DNA of 64,000 bases from DASRFA01 sp035651755 (lineage in GTDB: Bacteria > Desulfobacterota > Binatia > UBA12015): NCBI GenBank assembly GCA_035651755.1, contig DASRFA010000042.1, positions 5,353 through 69,352 on the forward strand, written 5' to 3'. Below are positions 27,317-35,984 of the stretch, in pieces; position 1 is the stretch's first letter, and each line of letters starts with the position of its first letter. A model generated the notes under the pieces. The model made no database searches. It was not told where the DNA came from and saw nothing but the letters and a program-made list of their open reading frames with translations. Made by a program: the position numbers and the translations under genes.

Positions 27317-27991
27317 ATGGCCGAGCACATCGGGGTGACGGGGCCCGCGGGCGGCGTCGCCACCATCACGCTCTCGCGACCGGCCAAGAAGAACGCGCTC
27401 TCGATCGCGCTGCGCGACGAGGTGACGGATGCGATCGCGCGCCTCTCGGACGATCAGGCCGTGAAGGTCATCGTCGTCACCGGAGCGGGCGAAACGTTCT
27501 CCGCGGGATTCGACCTCGGCGAGTTCCGGATGCTGAACGATCCGGAGCAGGCGCGCGTGCTCTGGGAATCGAGCGACCGGTTCCATCGCGCCGTGCTCGA
27601 GTGCCCGCTGCCGACGATCGCCGCCGTGAACGGGCCGGCGCTCGCCGGCGGGTTCGACCTCGCGGTGCTGTGCGACGTCCGGATCGCATCGCGAACGGCG
27701 CGCTTCGCCCATCCCGAGATCGCGTTCGGCGACGTCGTGTACGGGCCGCTCCGCGAGATCGTCGGGGGCGGGGTGGCGCGCGAGCTTTGCTTGACCGGGC
27801 GCGAGGTCGGGGCCGAGGAGGCGCTCGCGCTGCGCCTGGTGTCGGCCGTCGTCGCCCCGGACGAGCTCGCCGTCGAGGTGGCGCGGTGGACGGAGCAGAT
27901 CGTGCGCGCGCCGCGCGAGCTGCTCTTGCGCACCAAGCAGAAGATCCTCCGGCGCGCCGACATCCGGCCCGAGCGTACCCTCGACCTGTGA
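27317..27991 (+). CDS. Enoyl-CoA hydratase/isomerase (crotonase) family protein
   Basis: The 224-residue protein is shorter than the usual 255-260, missing part of the C-terminal helical region. Oxyanion-hole segments are clear (FSAGFDLGEF and AVNGPALAGGFDLAVLCD). HPEIAFGD supplies one acidic residue near the position used for catalysis, but the second usual Glu region reads VYGPLREIVG, so hydratase activity is not certain. GAGGTGG precedes ATG 27317. It is co-directional with the dehydrogenase 13 nt upstream. Confidence 0.82.
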   Translation: MAEHIGVTGPAGGVATITLSRPAKKNALSIALRDEVTDAIARLSDDQAVKVIVVTGAGETFSAGFDLGEFRMLNDPEQARVLWESSDRFHRAVLECPLPTIAAVNGPALAGGFDLAVLCDVRIASRTARFAHPEIAFGDVVYGPLREIVGGGVARELCLTGREVGAEEALALRLVSAVVAPDELAVEVARWTEQIVRAPRELLLRTKQKILRRADIRPERTLDL

Positions 27992-28012
27992 AGCGGAATC
28001 CGGTCGCGATCG

Positions 28013-28930
28013 TCAGGCGCGGCGCGCGGCCGTCGGGTCGACGAGCAGGGCCGCGCCCAGCACGCCGGCCGAGTCGCCGAGCGCGTTCCGCACGATCGGC
28101 GTCCGGAGCTCGTCGTTGAAGATGAGACGGGCGACGGCGGCACGGCCGCGATCGTAGAGGGCGTCGAGGTTCGAGAGGCCGCCGCCGAGCACGACGACCG
28201 ACGGGTCGAGGATCGCGATCAGGTTCGCGAGCGCGCGGCCGAAGCGCTCGATCCAGCGGTCCAGCACGGCAGCCGCGATCGGCTCGCCGCGCGCCGCCCG
28301 GCCCGCGATCTCGGCGGCGTCCGCCGGCGCGCCGCCGGCCTCGCGATATGCGCGCTCCAGCGCCGGCCCGGAGACGAGAGTCTCGACGCAGCCGCGCTGG
28401 CCGCAGTAGCAGTCGGGCCCGTTCGGATCGATCGAGTGGTGGCCCCACTCGCCCGCGATGTGCTGCGGCCCGGGCCAGAGCGAGCCGCGGAACACGATCC
28501 CGCCGCCGACTCCCGTACCCAGGATCACGCCGAACACGAGCTCGTGCCCGCGGCCGCTTCCGGCGCGCGCCTCGGCCAGCGCGAAGCAGTTCGCATCGTT
28601 CTCGATCGCGACGCCGAGACCGAGCTTCGCCTCGAGATCGGCGGCGAGCGGCCGGCCGTTCAGGCACACCGTATTCGAGTTCTTGAGCGTTCCGGCCGCC
28701 GTCAGCGCGCCCGGAGTGCCGATGCCGATCTGCTCGGCGGCCGGAGCGTGCTCGCGGAGCTCGCCGACCAGGACCGCGATGCGATCGAGGACGTGGTCGT
28801 ACCCGCCCTGCTGCTCGGTCGGAATGCGCCTTCGCACGACGGTGCGGCCGTCGGCGTCGAGGACGGCGCCCTCGATCTTGGTGCCGCCGAGGTCGACGCC
28901 GATCAGGCGCTCCGTCGCCGAGCCGGCCAA
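28013..28930 (-). CDS. ROK-family sugar kinase (glucokinase-like)
   Basis: This 305-residue protein has the phosphate-binding LIGVDLGGTKIEGAVLD, the ENDANCFALAE catalytic region, GTGVGGGIV, and the zinc motif CYCGQRGCVE typical of ROK kinases. It probably phosphorylates glucose or a related hexose with ATP. TTG 28930 is used as start: AGAGG lies upstream and it sits 11 nt after the DUF35 gene stop; no ATG lies before the phosphate loop. It is the last gene of a leftward run with the DUF35 and thiolase genes, an unusual partner for them. Confidence 0.87.
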   Translation of the reverse strand: MAGSATERLIGVDLGGTKIEGAVLDADGRTVVRRRIPTEQQGGYDHVLDRIAVLVGELREHAPAAEQIGIGTPGALTAAGTLKNSNTVCLNGRPLAADLEAKLGLGVAIENDANCFALAEARAGSGRGHELVFGVILGTGVGGGIVFRGSLWPGPQHIAGEWGHHSIDPNGPDCYCGQRGCVETLVSGPALERAYREAGGAPADAAEIAGRAARGEPIAAAVLDRWIERFGRALANLIAILDPSVVVLGGGLSNLDALYDRGRAAVARLIFNDELRTPIVRNALGDSAGVLGAALLVDPTAARRA

Positions 28931-28941
28931 CGCCCGTCCTC

Positions 28942-29415
28942 TCAGGCGCTCTTCGCCGGCGGCCGGGATTCGCCGGCGACCCGCCGGAACTTGACCAGCG
29001 TGACCTCGTCGTCGATCGGGACGAAGACCGCCTCGACCGGCATGCCGGCGCGGATCTCCTCGGGCGCGACCTCGAGCACCTGCGACACGAAGTGGACGCC
29101 TTCGTCGAGCAGCACGTCGACGACGTTGTACGGGAGCTGGTCGCGGAACGCGGGCAACGTCGGACCGCGGACGATTGTCCACGCGTAGACCGTCCCGCGG
29201 CCGCTCGCGACGTCCCAGGTGAAGTCGCGCGACAGGCACTCGGGGCACGTGGGTCGCGGATAGTGGCGGAACCGCCCGCACGCGGTGCAGCGCTGGAAGC
29301 GGAGCTCGCCGCGGCGCGCCGCCTCGTAGAAGGGCGCGTTGTCGCGCGAGATCTGCGGCTTCGGGAAGCCGCGCGTGACGAGCGAGTCGCGGCTCGGCGT
29401 GAGCGGCCTGGTCAT
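28942..29415 (-). CDS. DUF35 zinc-ribbon/OB-fold acyl-CoA-binding protein
   Basis: This 157-residue protein has an N-terminal zinc ribbon (CTACGRF..P.CPECLS) followed by an OB-fold (GTVYAWTIVRGP..LPYNVVDVLLDEGVHFVSQV). Such proteins pair with thiolase-like proteins to form hydratase or retro-aldolase complexes acting on steroid-type or acyl-CoA side chains. The thiolase-like gene ends 16 nt upstream on the same strand, the standard arrangement. Confidence 0.85.
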   Translation of the reverse strand: MTRPLTPSRDSLVTRGFPKPQISRDNAPFYEAARRGELRFQRCTACGRFRHYPRPTCPECLSRDFTWDVASGRGTVYAWTIVRGPTLPAFRDQLPYNVVDVLLDEGVHFVSQVLEVAPEEIRAGMPVEAVFVPIDDEVTLVKFRRVAGESRPPAKSA

Positions 29416-29431
29416 GGCTCCGCCGCGCGCG

Positions 29432-30643
29432 TCACCCGCGCCTCAGGAGGAACGCGCCGGTCGGGTCGGTGTTCCCGCCCGCGACGAACGCGATCTCGCA
29501 GCCTTCGACCTGCGACGTCGACGTGCCCCGGATCTGGCGGACCGCCTCCACCGTGTTGTTGAACCCGTGGATGAACGCCTCCGAGAGCTGGCCGCCGTTC
29601 GTGTTGCACACGAGGCGGCCGTCGGGCCACGCGAGGCCGCCCTTCTCGACGAATGGCCCGCCCTCGCCGAGACCGCAGAAGCCGTATTGCTCGAGCGCGA
29701 TGATCACGAGCGAGGTGAAGAAGTCGTAGAAGAACGCGACGTCGACTTCGCGTGGCGAGAGCCCGCTCGACTCCCAGAGCTGTCGCGCGACGCGCGCCGG
29801 CGAGTCCTCCTCGGGCGCGCGCGCGAAGAGGTTCGAGAGGCGGATGTGGTGCGACCCCGCGGCCATCGCGCCGGCGTGGACGATCGCGGGCGGCTGGCGG
29901 AGGTGGTGCGCGCGCTCGGTCGACGTCACGATCATCGCGACCGCGCCGTCGGTCTCGATGTTGCAGTCGAAGAGCCGGAGCGGGTCCGAGACCATGCGCG
30001 AGCCGTGGTGGTCGGCACGGGTCATCGGCGTCCGCATGACCGCGTTCGGGTTCCGGATCGCGTGGTCGCGGAAGGCGATCGCCACGTCGGCGTACTGGTC
30101 GTCGGTCGTCCCGTAGTCGATGCGATGGCGCATGCTGATCATCGCCATCTCCTGGAATGCGCTCACGAGGCCCTGCGGCACGTGCCACTGGTTCAAACCC
30201 GGCAGCGACTCCGGCAGCTTCTCCCAGTAACGCCCGCCCTGGTTCATCCCCTTGCCGTAGCCCGAGTACTTGCCGCGCGCGCGCGAGCGGTAGACGAGCA
30301 CGGTGCTCGCCATCCCGGCTGCGATCGCGGCCGCGGCGACGACGATCACCGAAGCGGAGCCGCCGCCGCCCCAGCTCGTGCCGACGAACCACTTGAGGAG
30401 CGGGTTCCCGAGCGCCGCGAGGAGCATCTCCTCGTCGGTCTGCTCCATGTCGTAGCGCACGAGGCCGTCGATCTCGCGCGGCGAGATGCCCGCGTCGTCG
30501 CAGGCGTTCCAGATCGCCTCGATTGCCATCTCGTACTCGGAGAGGCCGAGGCCCTTCGAGAACGCAGTCTGGCCGATCCCCGCGATCGCCGCCTTGTCGC
30601 GAATCGACGGCAGGTGCGCCGGGTATGCCGGAGCGTGATGCAT
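29432..30643 (-). CDS. Thiolase-like protein, probable Ltp2-type aldolase
   Basis: The 403-residue protein has the thiolase fold. Where thiolases carry the nucleophilic Cys (CaSG), the sequence here is TSWGGGGSAS and the aligned position is Gly94. It has AFFYDFF and CNTNGGQLSEAFIHG near the C terminus. Loss of Cys and the Tyr-containing motif are features of Ltp2-like retro-aldolases that work with DUF35 partners in sterol side-chain removal. The substrate is inferred, not shown. The DUF35 gene is 16 nt downstream. Confidence 0.82.
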   Translation of the reverse strand: MHHAPAYPAHLPSIRDKAAIAGIGQTAFSKGLGLSEYEMAIEAIWNACDDAGISPREIDGLVRYDMEQTDEEMLLAALGNPLLKWFVGTSWGGGGSASVIVVAAAAIAAGMASTVLVYRSRARGKYSGYGKGMNQGGRYWEKLPESLPGLNQWHVPQGLVSAFQEMAMISMRHRIDYGTTDDQYADVAIAFRDHAIRNPNAVMRTPMTRADHHGSRMVSDPLRLFDCNIETDGAVAMIVTSTERAHHLRQPPAIVHAGAMAAGSHHIRLSNLFARAPEEDSPARVARQLWESSGLSPREVDVAFFYDFFTSLVIIALEQYGFCGLGEGGPFVEKGGLAWPDGRLVCNTNGGQLSEAFIHGFNNTVEAVRQIRGTSTSQVEGCEIAFVAGGNTDPTGAFLLRRG

Positions 30644-30706
30644 GGATGCGTCACCCTTCGCAGAGTCCGCCGTCGCGGTCGAGCGCGCACGGCCCCGCGC
30701 GCCGGA

Positions 30707-32452
30707 TCATCTGCCGCCCGGGTGCACCCACGGCGCGCCCGGGTCGTAGTGGTAGCGCTCGTCCACGACCGGATCGATCGTGAAGCCGCTCGCGAGATCG
30801 CCGTCCCGGCGCAGACGAAGGGCGGGATTCGGGAACGGCGTGCAGGGAAGCGGCGCGTTCCAGCACGCCTCGACGCCGACCGGGACGTAGAGCGTCAGCC
30901 CGGTCTCGAGCCGCCGCGCCTCGAAACGCACTTGCTGGTTCTGCTCGAAGTCGGTCAACGGAAGCCAGAGCGGGTCGATCTCGGTGCGCGCCGCGAAAGC
31001 CGCGATCGTCAAGCATACCGCCGTCGCGACCGCGCGCACCGGGAGTCGGGCGGACAGGACGACGTCGCCGATCGCGAACAGGATCGCACAGGCGGCGAAG
31101 AGCCAGAACGTCGCCCCGGCGTAGCGCGGCACCGGGTTGTTGACGGCCGAGAAGACCAGCGACGCGAGCGGTGGCAGGACGATCGCGAGCGGCAGAGCGG
31201 AATCGCGCGCCGGGGCGAATGCGCGCCCCAGGCGCCGCGCGCCGCCGATCGCGACTCCCACCGCACCGGCGACGATCGGGCCGAGCACCACCGGCGCGCC
31301 CCACCCGAGGCGCACGAGCTGCGCGAGGAACCAGCGCGGATCACGGTACACGATCGATGGGCCGCCCGCGTAGACCGCCGTGCGGAACCATGTCTCGATG
31401 TCGTACCGGACGCGCCAGTCGAACGGCAGGGCGATCGCCATGCTGGGGAAGAGCGGCGAGCCGGTCATCACGATGCTTCGCGCCATCCACGTTCCCATCG
31501 CGAGGATCGCGAGCAGCGAGACCACGCCGAGCTCCCAGCCCACGGTCGCCGGCGACGGGCGCGCCCGCCGGAGCCAGAGTGCGACCGCGACGAGCAGCAG
31601 CCCGGCGCCGAGACCCGCGAAGGTCAGCTTCGACGTCAAGCCGGCGAGGACGAGCAGGGCGAGCTGTCGGAGGTGCTGTCCGCTGCGCGCGGGCTCCGAG
31701 GTCGCGAGCGCGACGAGCTCCGCGGTCGCGACCGCGCCGAGCGCGAACGTCGCGACGTCGGGCGCCGGGCTCGTGACGAAGATCGACAGCGCGAGCGGCA
31801 GCAGCCCGGGCAGCATGAGGAGGAAGAAGAGATCCACCGCCCGCGCGCGGCCGCGCCCGCCGACGAGCCGCCATGCGGCGACCGCGGCCTGCATCAGGAC
31901 GGCGAGGATCAGGAGGCCGTTCGCGATGGAGAACGATCGGCCGACGAACGGCCCGACCTCGAGCGCGGCCACGTAGCCGAAGTACGACTGGTTGAACGCG
32001 AGGTGCGGGTGGAGGTTCCCGAGGCCGGGCACGAGGGCGTACTCGCGCAGCCACTTCACCGTGGGAACGTAATAGGCGCCGGTGTCGCCGTAGCGCGCGC
32101 CGCCGAGCGCGTGGTTCGACAGCCAGACCGCGAGGGCGGCGCAGGCGATCCACGCCGGCGCGTCGCGCGGCATGCCGCGCAGCAGCCGGGCCCAGGGCGC
32201 GGCGCCGGCCGCAACGAGCCCGGCGATCCCGACGGCGGCCATCGCGGCCGATGCGCGCGCGTCGACCGGAAGGACGACGTGCCAGAGCTGGAGGACGAGC
32301 ACGAGCGTCGCCCAGCCGATCCAGAAGGAGCCGAGGAGGTCGCGCTCGCGATCGGGCCCGCAGAGGAGCCGCCTCGCGAGCTGGCCGATGCCGACCAGCG
32401 CGACGCCGGCGACGACCCACGCGCCGAGCACGAGCAGCTGCGCGTGCGTCAC
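30707..32452 (-). CDS. Large polytopic membrane protein, glycosyltransferase-like
   Basis: This 581-residue protein has about twelve hydrophobic segments and a C-terminal soluble tail of about 100 residues. RYGDTGAYYVPTVKWLREY and GLGNLHPHLAFNQSYFGY form a conserved first periplasmic loop with Asp/Tyr, as in C-type membrane glycosyltransferase-like families. A polyprenyl-phosphate-sugar acceptor is plausible but not shown. It lies 63 nt upstream of the thiolase gene on the same strand and 49 nt after the L,D-transpeptidase gene. Confidence 0.7.
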   Translation of the reverse strand: MTHAQLLVLGAWVVAGVALVGIGQLARRLLCGPDRERDLLGSFWIGWATLVLVLQLWHVVLPVDARASAAMAAVGIAGLVAAGAAPWARLLRGMPRDAPAWIACAALAVWLSNHALGGARYGDTGAYYVPTVKWLREYALVPGLGNLHPHLAFNQSYFGYVAALEVGPFVGRSFSIANGLLILAVLMQAAVAAWRLVGGRGRARAVDLFFLLMLPGLLPLALSIFVTSPAPDVATFALGAVATAELVALATSEPARSGQHLRQLALLVLAGLTSKLTFAGLGAGLLLVAVALWLRRARPSPATVGWELGVVSLLAILAMGTWMARSIVMTGSPLFPSMAIALPFDWRVRYDIETWFRTAVYAGGPSIVYRDPRWFLAQLVRLGWGAPVVLGPIVAGAVGVAIGGARRLGRAFAPARDSALPLAIVLPPLASLVFSAVNNPVPRYAGATFWLFAACAILFAIGDVVLSARLPVRAVATAVCLTIAAFAARTEIDPLWLPLTDFEQNQQVRFEARRLETGLTLYVPVGVEACWNAPLPCTPFPNPALRLRRDGDLASGFTIDPVVDERYHYDPGAPWVHPGGR

Positions 32453-32501
32453 GACCGTCCCTCTCGGGGCGAGGTGACGTCCGGATGGTCGCGCAGAGGG
32501 C

Positions 32502-33212
32502 TCATGGCGGCGCGGGTGGTAGCGCGCTGAGCGTCGTACGCAGCCAGGAGTAGAGCTCTGTCACCCACGGTGGCGACGGTCGATCGTCGGCGGGCAGCGC
32601 CGAGCGGCGAAAATCGACCGGGCTCACCACGACCCAGGCCTGCTCCCAGCCCGCATCGGCCGCGAGGACGAACAGATCCTCGGCCGCCTCGTCGCCGATC
32701 GCGATGCAACCGACCGAGCCCGAGCCGCCGTGGATCATGATGTCGCCGCCGAGGATCTGGCTCTCTCGTCCATCCTGTTCCGCATGGATGCGATCGAAGT
32801 CGTTGGGGTAGCTCAGGGCCAGCGAGAGATGAGCAACGCTGTTCGGGTTCAGGTACACGATCTGGTAGACGCCCTCCGGGACCTGAAGGTCGCCTTCGAG
32901 CAGCTTCGGCCCGAGCCCACCGCTCATCCCGCGGACCTCGAAGGAGCGCACGAAGGCGAGATCCTGTGCGGGGCCGGCGGCGTAGAGCTGTAGCTCGCGC
33001 TCCTCCTTGAGGCCGAGCAGAAGGAATCGCGCCGGGGGATACGGCACGCCAGCTGCGGCGAAGAACGGGAGGAGTCGCGCCCTGGCCGACGGGCCGTACT
33101 GGGCGACGCGATCCTCGATCGTCGCTTCGCGGCGTGGCGACGGGCGATGAGCCGGCTGACATCCAGCCGCGGCTGCCACCAGAGCGAGCGCGAGGAAGAT
33201 GGCGTGTCTCAC
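32502..33212 (-). CDS. L,D-transpeptidase (YafK-like) lipoprotein
   Basis: This 236-residue protein has a signal peptide with lipobox AAAGC. The YkuD-type catalytic motif MIHGGSGSVGCIAI carries His161 and Cys169, the Cys forming the acyl-enzyme in 3-3 crosslinking or lipoprotein attachment to peptidoglycan. VPEGVYQIVYLNPNS matches the YafK subgroup. GTG 33212 is chosen: GGAG lies about 11 nt upstream and the signal peptide starts there; GTG 33224 is an alternative that overlaps that site. Confidence 0.85.
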   Translation of the reverse strand: MRHAIFLALALVAAAAGCQPAHRPSPRREATIEDRVAQYGPSARARLLPFFAAAGVPYPPARFLLLGLKEERELQLYAAGPAQDLAFVRSFEVRGMSGGLGPKLLEGDLQVPEGVYQIVYLNPNSVAHLSLALSYPNDFDRIHAEQDGRESQILGGDIMIHGGSGSVGCIAIGDEAAEDLFVLAADAGWEQAWVVVSPVDFRRSALPADDRPSPPWVTELYSWLRTTLSALPPAPP

Positions 33213-33310
33213 TTCGAGCTTCACTCCATTCGCCGAACGCTCGAGACGAGCAATACCAGCTCGCGCAGCTGCCGGATCGCCCGGCCTTTGCGAACGCCGG
33301 CGTCGAGCCG

Positions 33311-34384
33311 CTACACCAGATGCGACGCGCCGCCGAGCCGCAGCGCCTTCGTGAGCAGCGACGACCGACCGATCGTGGCGATCGCGTCGGCGTCGAAGAC
33401 GCGGCGCTCGCCGTGCACCTCGTCGACGGCCATTGCGCGCTCGAGCGCCTTCGGCGCGAGCAGCGCTTCCTGCACCCGAACCGCGAACGTTCGATGAAGG
33501 ATCGCGTGCCGGAATTCGCCGGCGTCGCGGAGGCGCGCGGGAAGTGTGGCGTTTCCGTCGGCGAGCGGCGGCAGCCAGAGGTGCCGGAGGTGCTGGAAGA
33601 CACCGCGCTCCAGGACGACCCGGCCCCGCCGATCGCGCAGCACCACCAGGCGCAGGGAGTGGCGCTCCTGCGCGCGTCGCGCCCGCGGCGGCGGATGCAG
33701 CGCGATCGCGCCATCGCCGCGCGCGCGGCAATGCGCCGCGATCGGGCAAACCTCGCAGCGCGGAGCGCGCGGCGCGCAAACCGTCTGGCCGAGCTCCATG
33801 AGCGCCTGGTTCCAATCGCCCGGCCGGACGCGATCGAGGAGTCGCTGCGCCAGGCTCGCGTGCGGCTCGCCGCGCGCATCCGGCAACCCGAAGCGCGCGA
33901 GGCGCGACAGCACGCGCACGACGTTTCCGTCCACGGCGGGGAGCGGCGCCTCATGGGCGATCGATAGGACGGCCGCAGCCGTGTACGGCCCGACGCCCGG
34001 GAGCCGGCGCGCGGCGTCGTGGTCGCGCGGGAACGTCGTCCCGCCCGCGCTCGCGATCGACCGCGCGGCGCGGTGCAGCGAGCGCGCGCGGGAGTAGTAG
34101 CCGAGGCCGGACCACTGCGAGAGCACGTCGTCCTCGGAGGCGCGCGCGAGCGAGCCGACGTCCGGAAACGCCGCGAGGAAGCGCTCGTACGCGTCGAGGA
34201 CGACCTCGATCCGCGTCTGCTGGAGCATCACCTCGGACACCCAGACGCGATACGGGTCGCGATCGCGCCTCCATGGGAGATCGCGCCGGTGCGCGTCGAA
34301 CCAGCGCAGGAGCGCGTGGCGGATCGCAGGAGCGCGGCGTGCCGCGGCGCTCAGCGCGGCGGCGCTCACCACGCCGGCGCTCAC
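33311..34384 (-). CDS. mutY: A/G-specific adenine DNA glycosylase MutY
   Basis: This protein of about 357 residues has the helix-hairpin-helix LPGVGPYTAAAVLSIA, catalytic Asp in AVDGNVVRVLSR, and an iron-sulfur set C-x6-C-x2-C-x5-C (CAPRAPRCEVCPIAAHC). A C-terminal NUDIX-like domain for 8-oxoguanine recognition follows. The start is uncertain: four GTG codons lie at 34387, 34384, 34372 and 34369 because a 15-bp unit (GGCGTGGTGAGCGCC) is tandemly duplicated there. GTG 34384 overlaps the SDR stop as GTGA and is used. Confidence 0.9.
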   Translation of the reverse strand: MSAGVVSAAALSAAARRAPAIRHALLRWFDAHRRDLPWRRDRDPYRVWVSEVMLQQTRIEVVLDAYERFLAAFPDVGSLARASEDDVLSQWSGLGYYSRARSLHRAARSIASAGGTTFPRDHDAARRLPGVGPYTAAAVLSIAHEAPLPAVDGNVVRVLSRLARFGLPDARGEPHASLAQRLLDRVRPGDWNQALMELGQTVCAPRAPRCEVCPIAAHCRARGDGAIALHPPPRARRAQERHSLRLVVLRDRRGRVVLERGVFQHLRHLWLPPLADGNATLPARLRDAGEFRHAILHRTFAVRVQEALLAPKALERAMAVDEVHGERRVFDADAIATIGRSSLLTKALRLGGASHLV

Positions 34385-35160
34385 CACGCCGTCCAGCCGC
34401 CATCGACGAAGACCGTGCTGCCGGTCACGTAGCTCGATGCCGGCGACGTCAAGAACAGGAGCGCCGTCCGGAGCTCCTGCGGCTCGCCGAGCCGGCCGAG
34501 CGGCGTGAGGCGCTCCGCCTTCTCGCGCTGCTCGGCCTCCGAGAAGCCGAGCTCCGTCATCTCCGTCACGAACCACGCCGGCGCGATCGCGTTCACCGCG
34601 ATCCGGTGCGGCGCCCATTCGATCGCGAGCTGCCGCGTCACGTTCATGAGCGCGGCCTTCGACGCGGCGTACCCGATCGAGTTGTAGAGCGGGTTCGCGC
34701 AGATCGACATGACGGACGTCACGTTGACGATCCGTCCCGGCTTGCCGGCGGCGATCAGCCGCCGGCCGACCTCCTGGCAGAGACGGAAGGGCGCGGTCAG
34801 GTTCACCTGGAGCGCGCGATTCCACTTCTCGCGCGAGTGCTTCTCGGCGCGGCTGAGGGGCGCGATGCCGGCGTTGTTCACGAGAATCGACACCGGACCG
34901 AGCGCGCGCTCCGCCTCCGCGACGGCGCGGGCGCACTCGTCGTCGTCGGCGAGGTCTGCCGCGATCGCGGCCGCTCGCACGCCCGAGCTCTGGAGCTCGT
35001 GGGCAAGCGTCTGGAGGCGGTCGCGCCGCCGCGCGACGAGCGCGACGTCCGCTCCCGCGAGCGCGAGCGTGCGCGCGAGCTCGACGCCGAGTCCGGCCGA
35101 CGCGCCGGTCACGAGCGCGACCCGGCCGCGCAGCGAGAACAGCTCTTCGAGCGCCGACAT
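34381..35160 (-). CDS. Short-chain dehydrogenase/reductase
   Basis: This 259-residue classical SDR has TGASAGLG for NAD(P) binding, NNAGIAPLS, catalytic Ser in NVTSVMS and the YAASK motif. The end SYVTGSTVFVDGGW is typical of 3-oxoacyl-reductase-like members. The substrate is unknown. It overlaps mutY by the GTGA junction, so repair and redox genes share a transcript here, probably without functional link. Confidence 0.87.
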   Translation of the reverse strand: MSALEELFSLRGRVALVTGASAGLGVELARTLALAGADVALVARRRDRLQTLAHELQSSGVRAAAIAADLADDDECARAVAEAERALGPVSILVNNAGIAPLSRAEKHSREKWNRALQVNLTAPFRLCQEVGRRLIAAGKPGRIVNVTSVMSICANPLYNSIGYAASKAALMNVTRQLAIEWAPHRIAVNAIAPAWFVTEMTELGFSEAEQREKAERLTPLGRLGEPQELRTALLFLTSPASSYVTGSTVFVDGGWTAW

Positions 35161-35193
35161 CGCGCCCGAGCGTCGCGCGCGTCGCGCGTCCGG

Positions 35194-35874
35194 TCAAGGC
35201 GCGGGCTGGAGGGCGATCCAGCTGAGCTGCCTGCCCGCCGTCGCGCCGTCGCGGCGATACGAGGCGAAGCCCGCGTCGCCGCAGAACGTGCACGGCCCGA
35301 CGAACTCGATCGCTGCGTCCGGAACCCCGGCCGCGAGAAGCAGACGCCGGTTCACCGCGCGGAGATCGAGCGTGCCGCGCGGGACGTCGTCGCGCGGTCG
35401 GCCGTCGCGCCACGCGCTCCACATCTCGTCGCCGAAGCGATCGGCGAACCGCGCGGCGATCTCGCGCTCGATCTCGAAGCAGCAGCCGTCGATCGAGGGG
35501 CCGAGCGCGACGCGAAGCTCCGTTGCCGGGACGCCGCGGCGCGAGCGAAGCTCGTCCACCACCGTCGGAACGATGCCGGCGAGCGTACCGCGCCAGCCCG
35601 CATGCACGGCCGCGACGACGCGCGCGCCCGGCGCCGCGATCAGGACGGGCACGCAATCCGCCGTCGCGACAGCGACGGCGAGCCCGGGCCGGTCGGTGAG
35701 CAGCGCGTCGGCGTCACCCGCCGGCGAAGGCGTCGCGTCGTTCGGCCAGACCAGCGCCGCGCCGTGCACCTGTCGCGCGCGGACGACGCGGTACTCGTCC
35801 GGGACGGGCTCGTCCCTCGTTCCGAACCCGTGCTCCACGCCGCCGACGCGAAGCCCGATCGCCCGGAGCGGCAT
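35194..35874 (-). CDS. YfiH/PgeF family (laccase-domain) protein
   Basis: This 226-residue protein has the family's metal and nucleoside-binding residues: QVHG, TADCVPVL, VHAGWRGT and GPCTFCGD. Members act as purine-nucleoside phosphorylase/adenosine deaminase or as editing enzymes of peptidoglycan precursors. ATG 35874 begins the conserved domain (GVEHGFGTRD). An in-frame start at 35940 would add a non-conserved, basic stretch and approach uvrA. It lies 33 nt upstream of the SDR gene on the same strand. Confidence 0.85.
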   Translation of the reverse strand: MPLRAIGLRVGGVEHGFGTRDEPVPDEYRVVRARQVHGAALVWPNDATPSPAGDADALLTDRPGLAVAVATADCVPVLIAAPGARVVAAVHAGWRGTLAGIVPTVVDELRSRRGVPATELRVALGPSIDGCCFEIEREIAARFADRFGDEMWSAWRDGRPRDDVPRGTLDLRAVNRRLLLAAGVPDAAIEFVGPCTFCGDAGFASYRRDGATAGRQLSWIALQPAP

Positions 35875-35984
35875 GTCCACGCGACGCGCGATAGCATGCG
35901 GCGAGCCTCGCGTGGAGCCAGCCGGATTTGCGGCGGGCAAGCGCCGCCTCTAGTCTTCGGAATCCCCCGAACGCAGGAGTTTCA

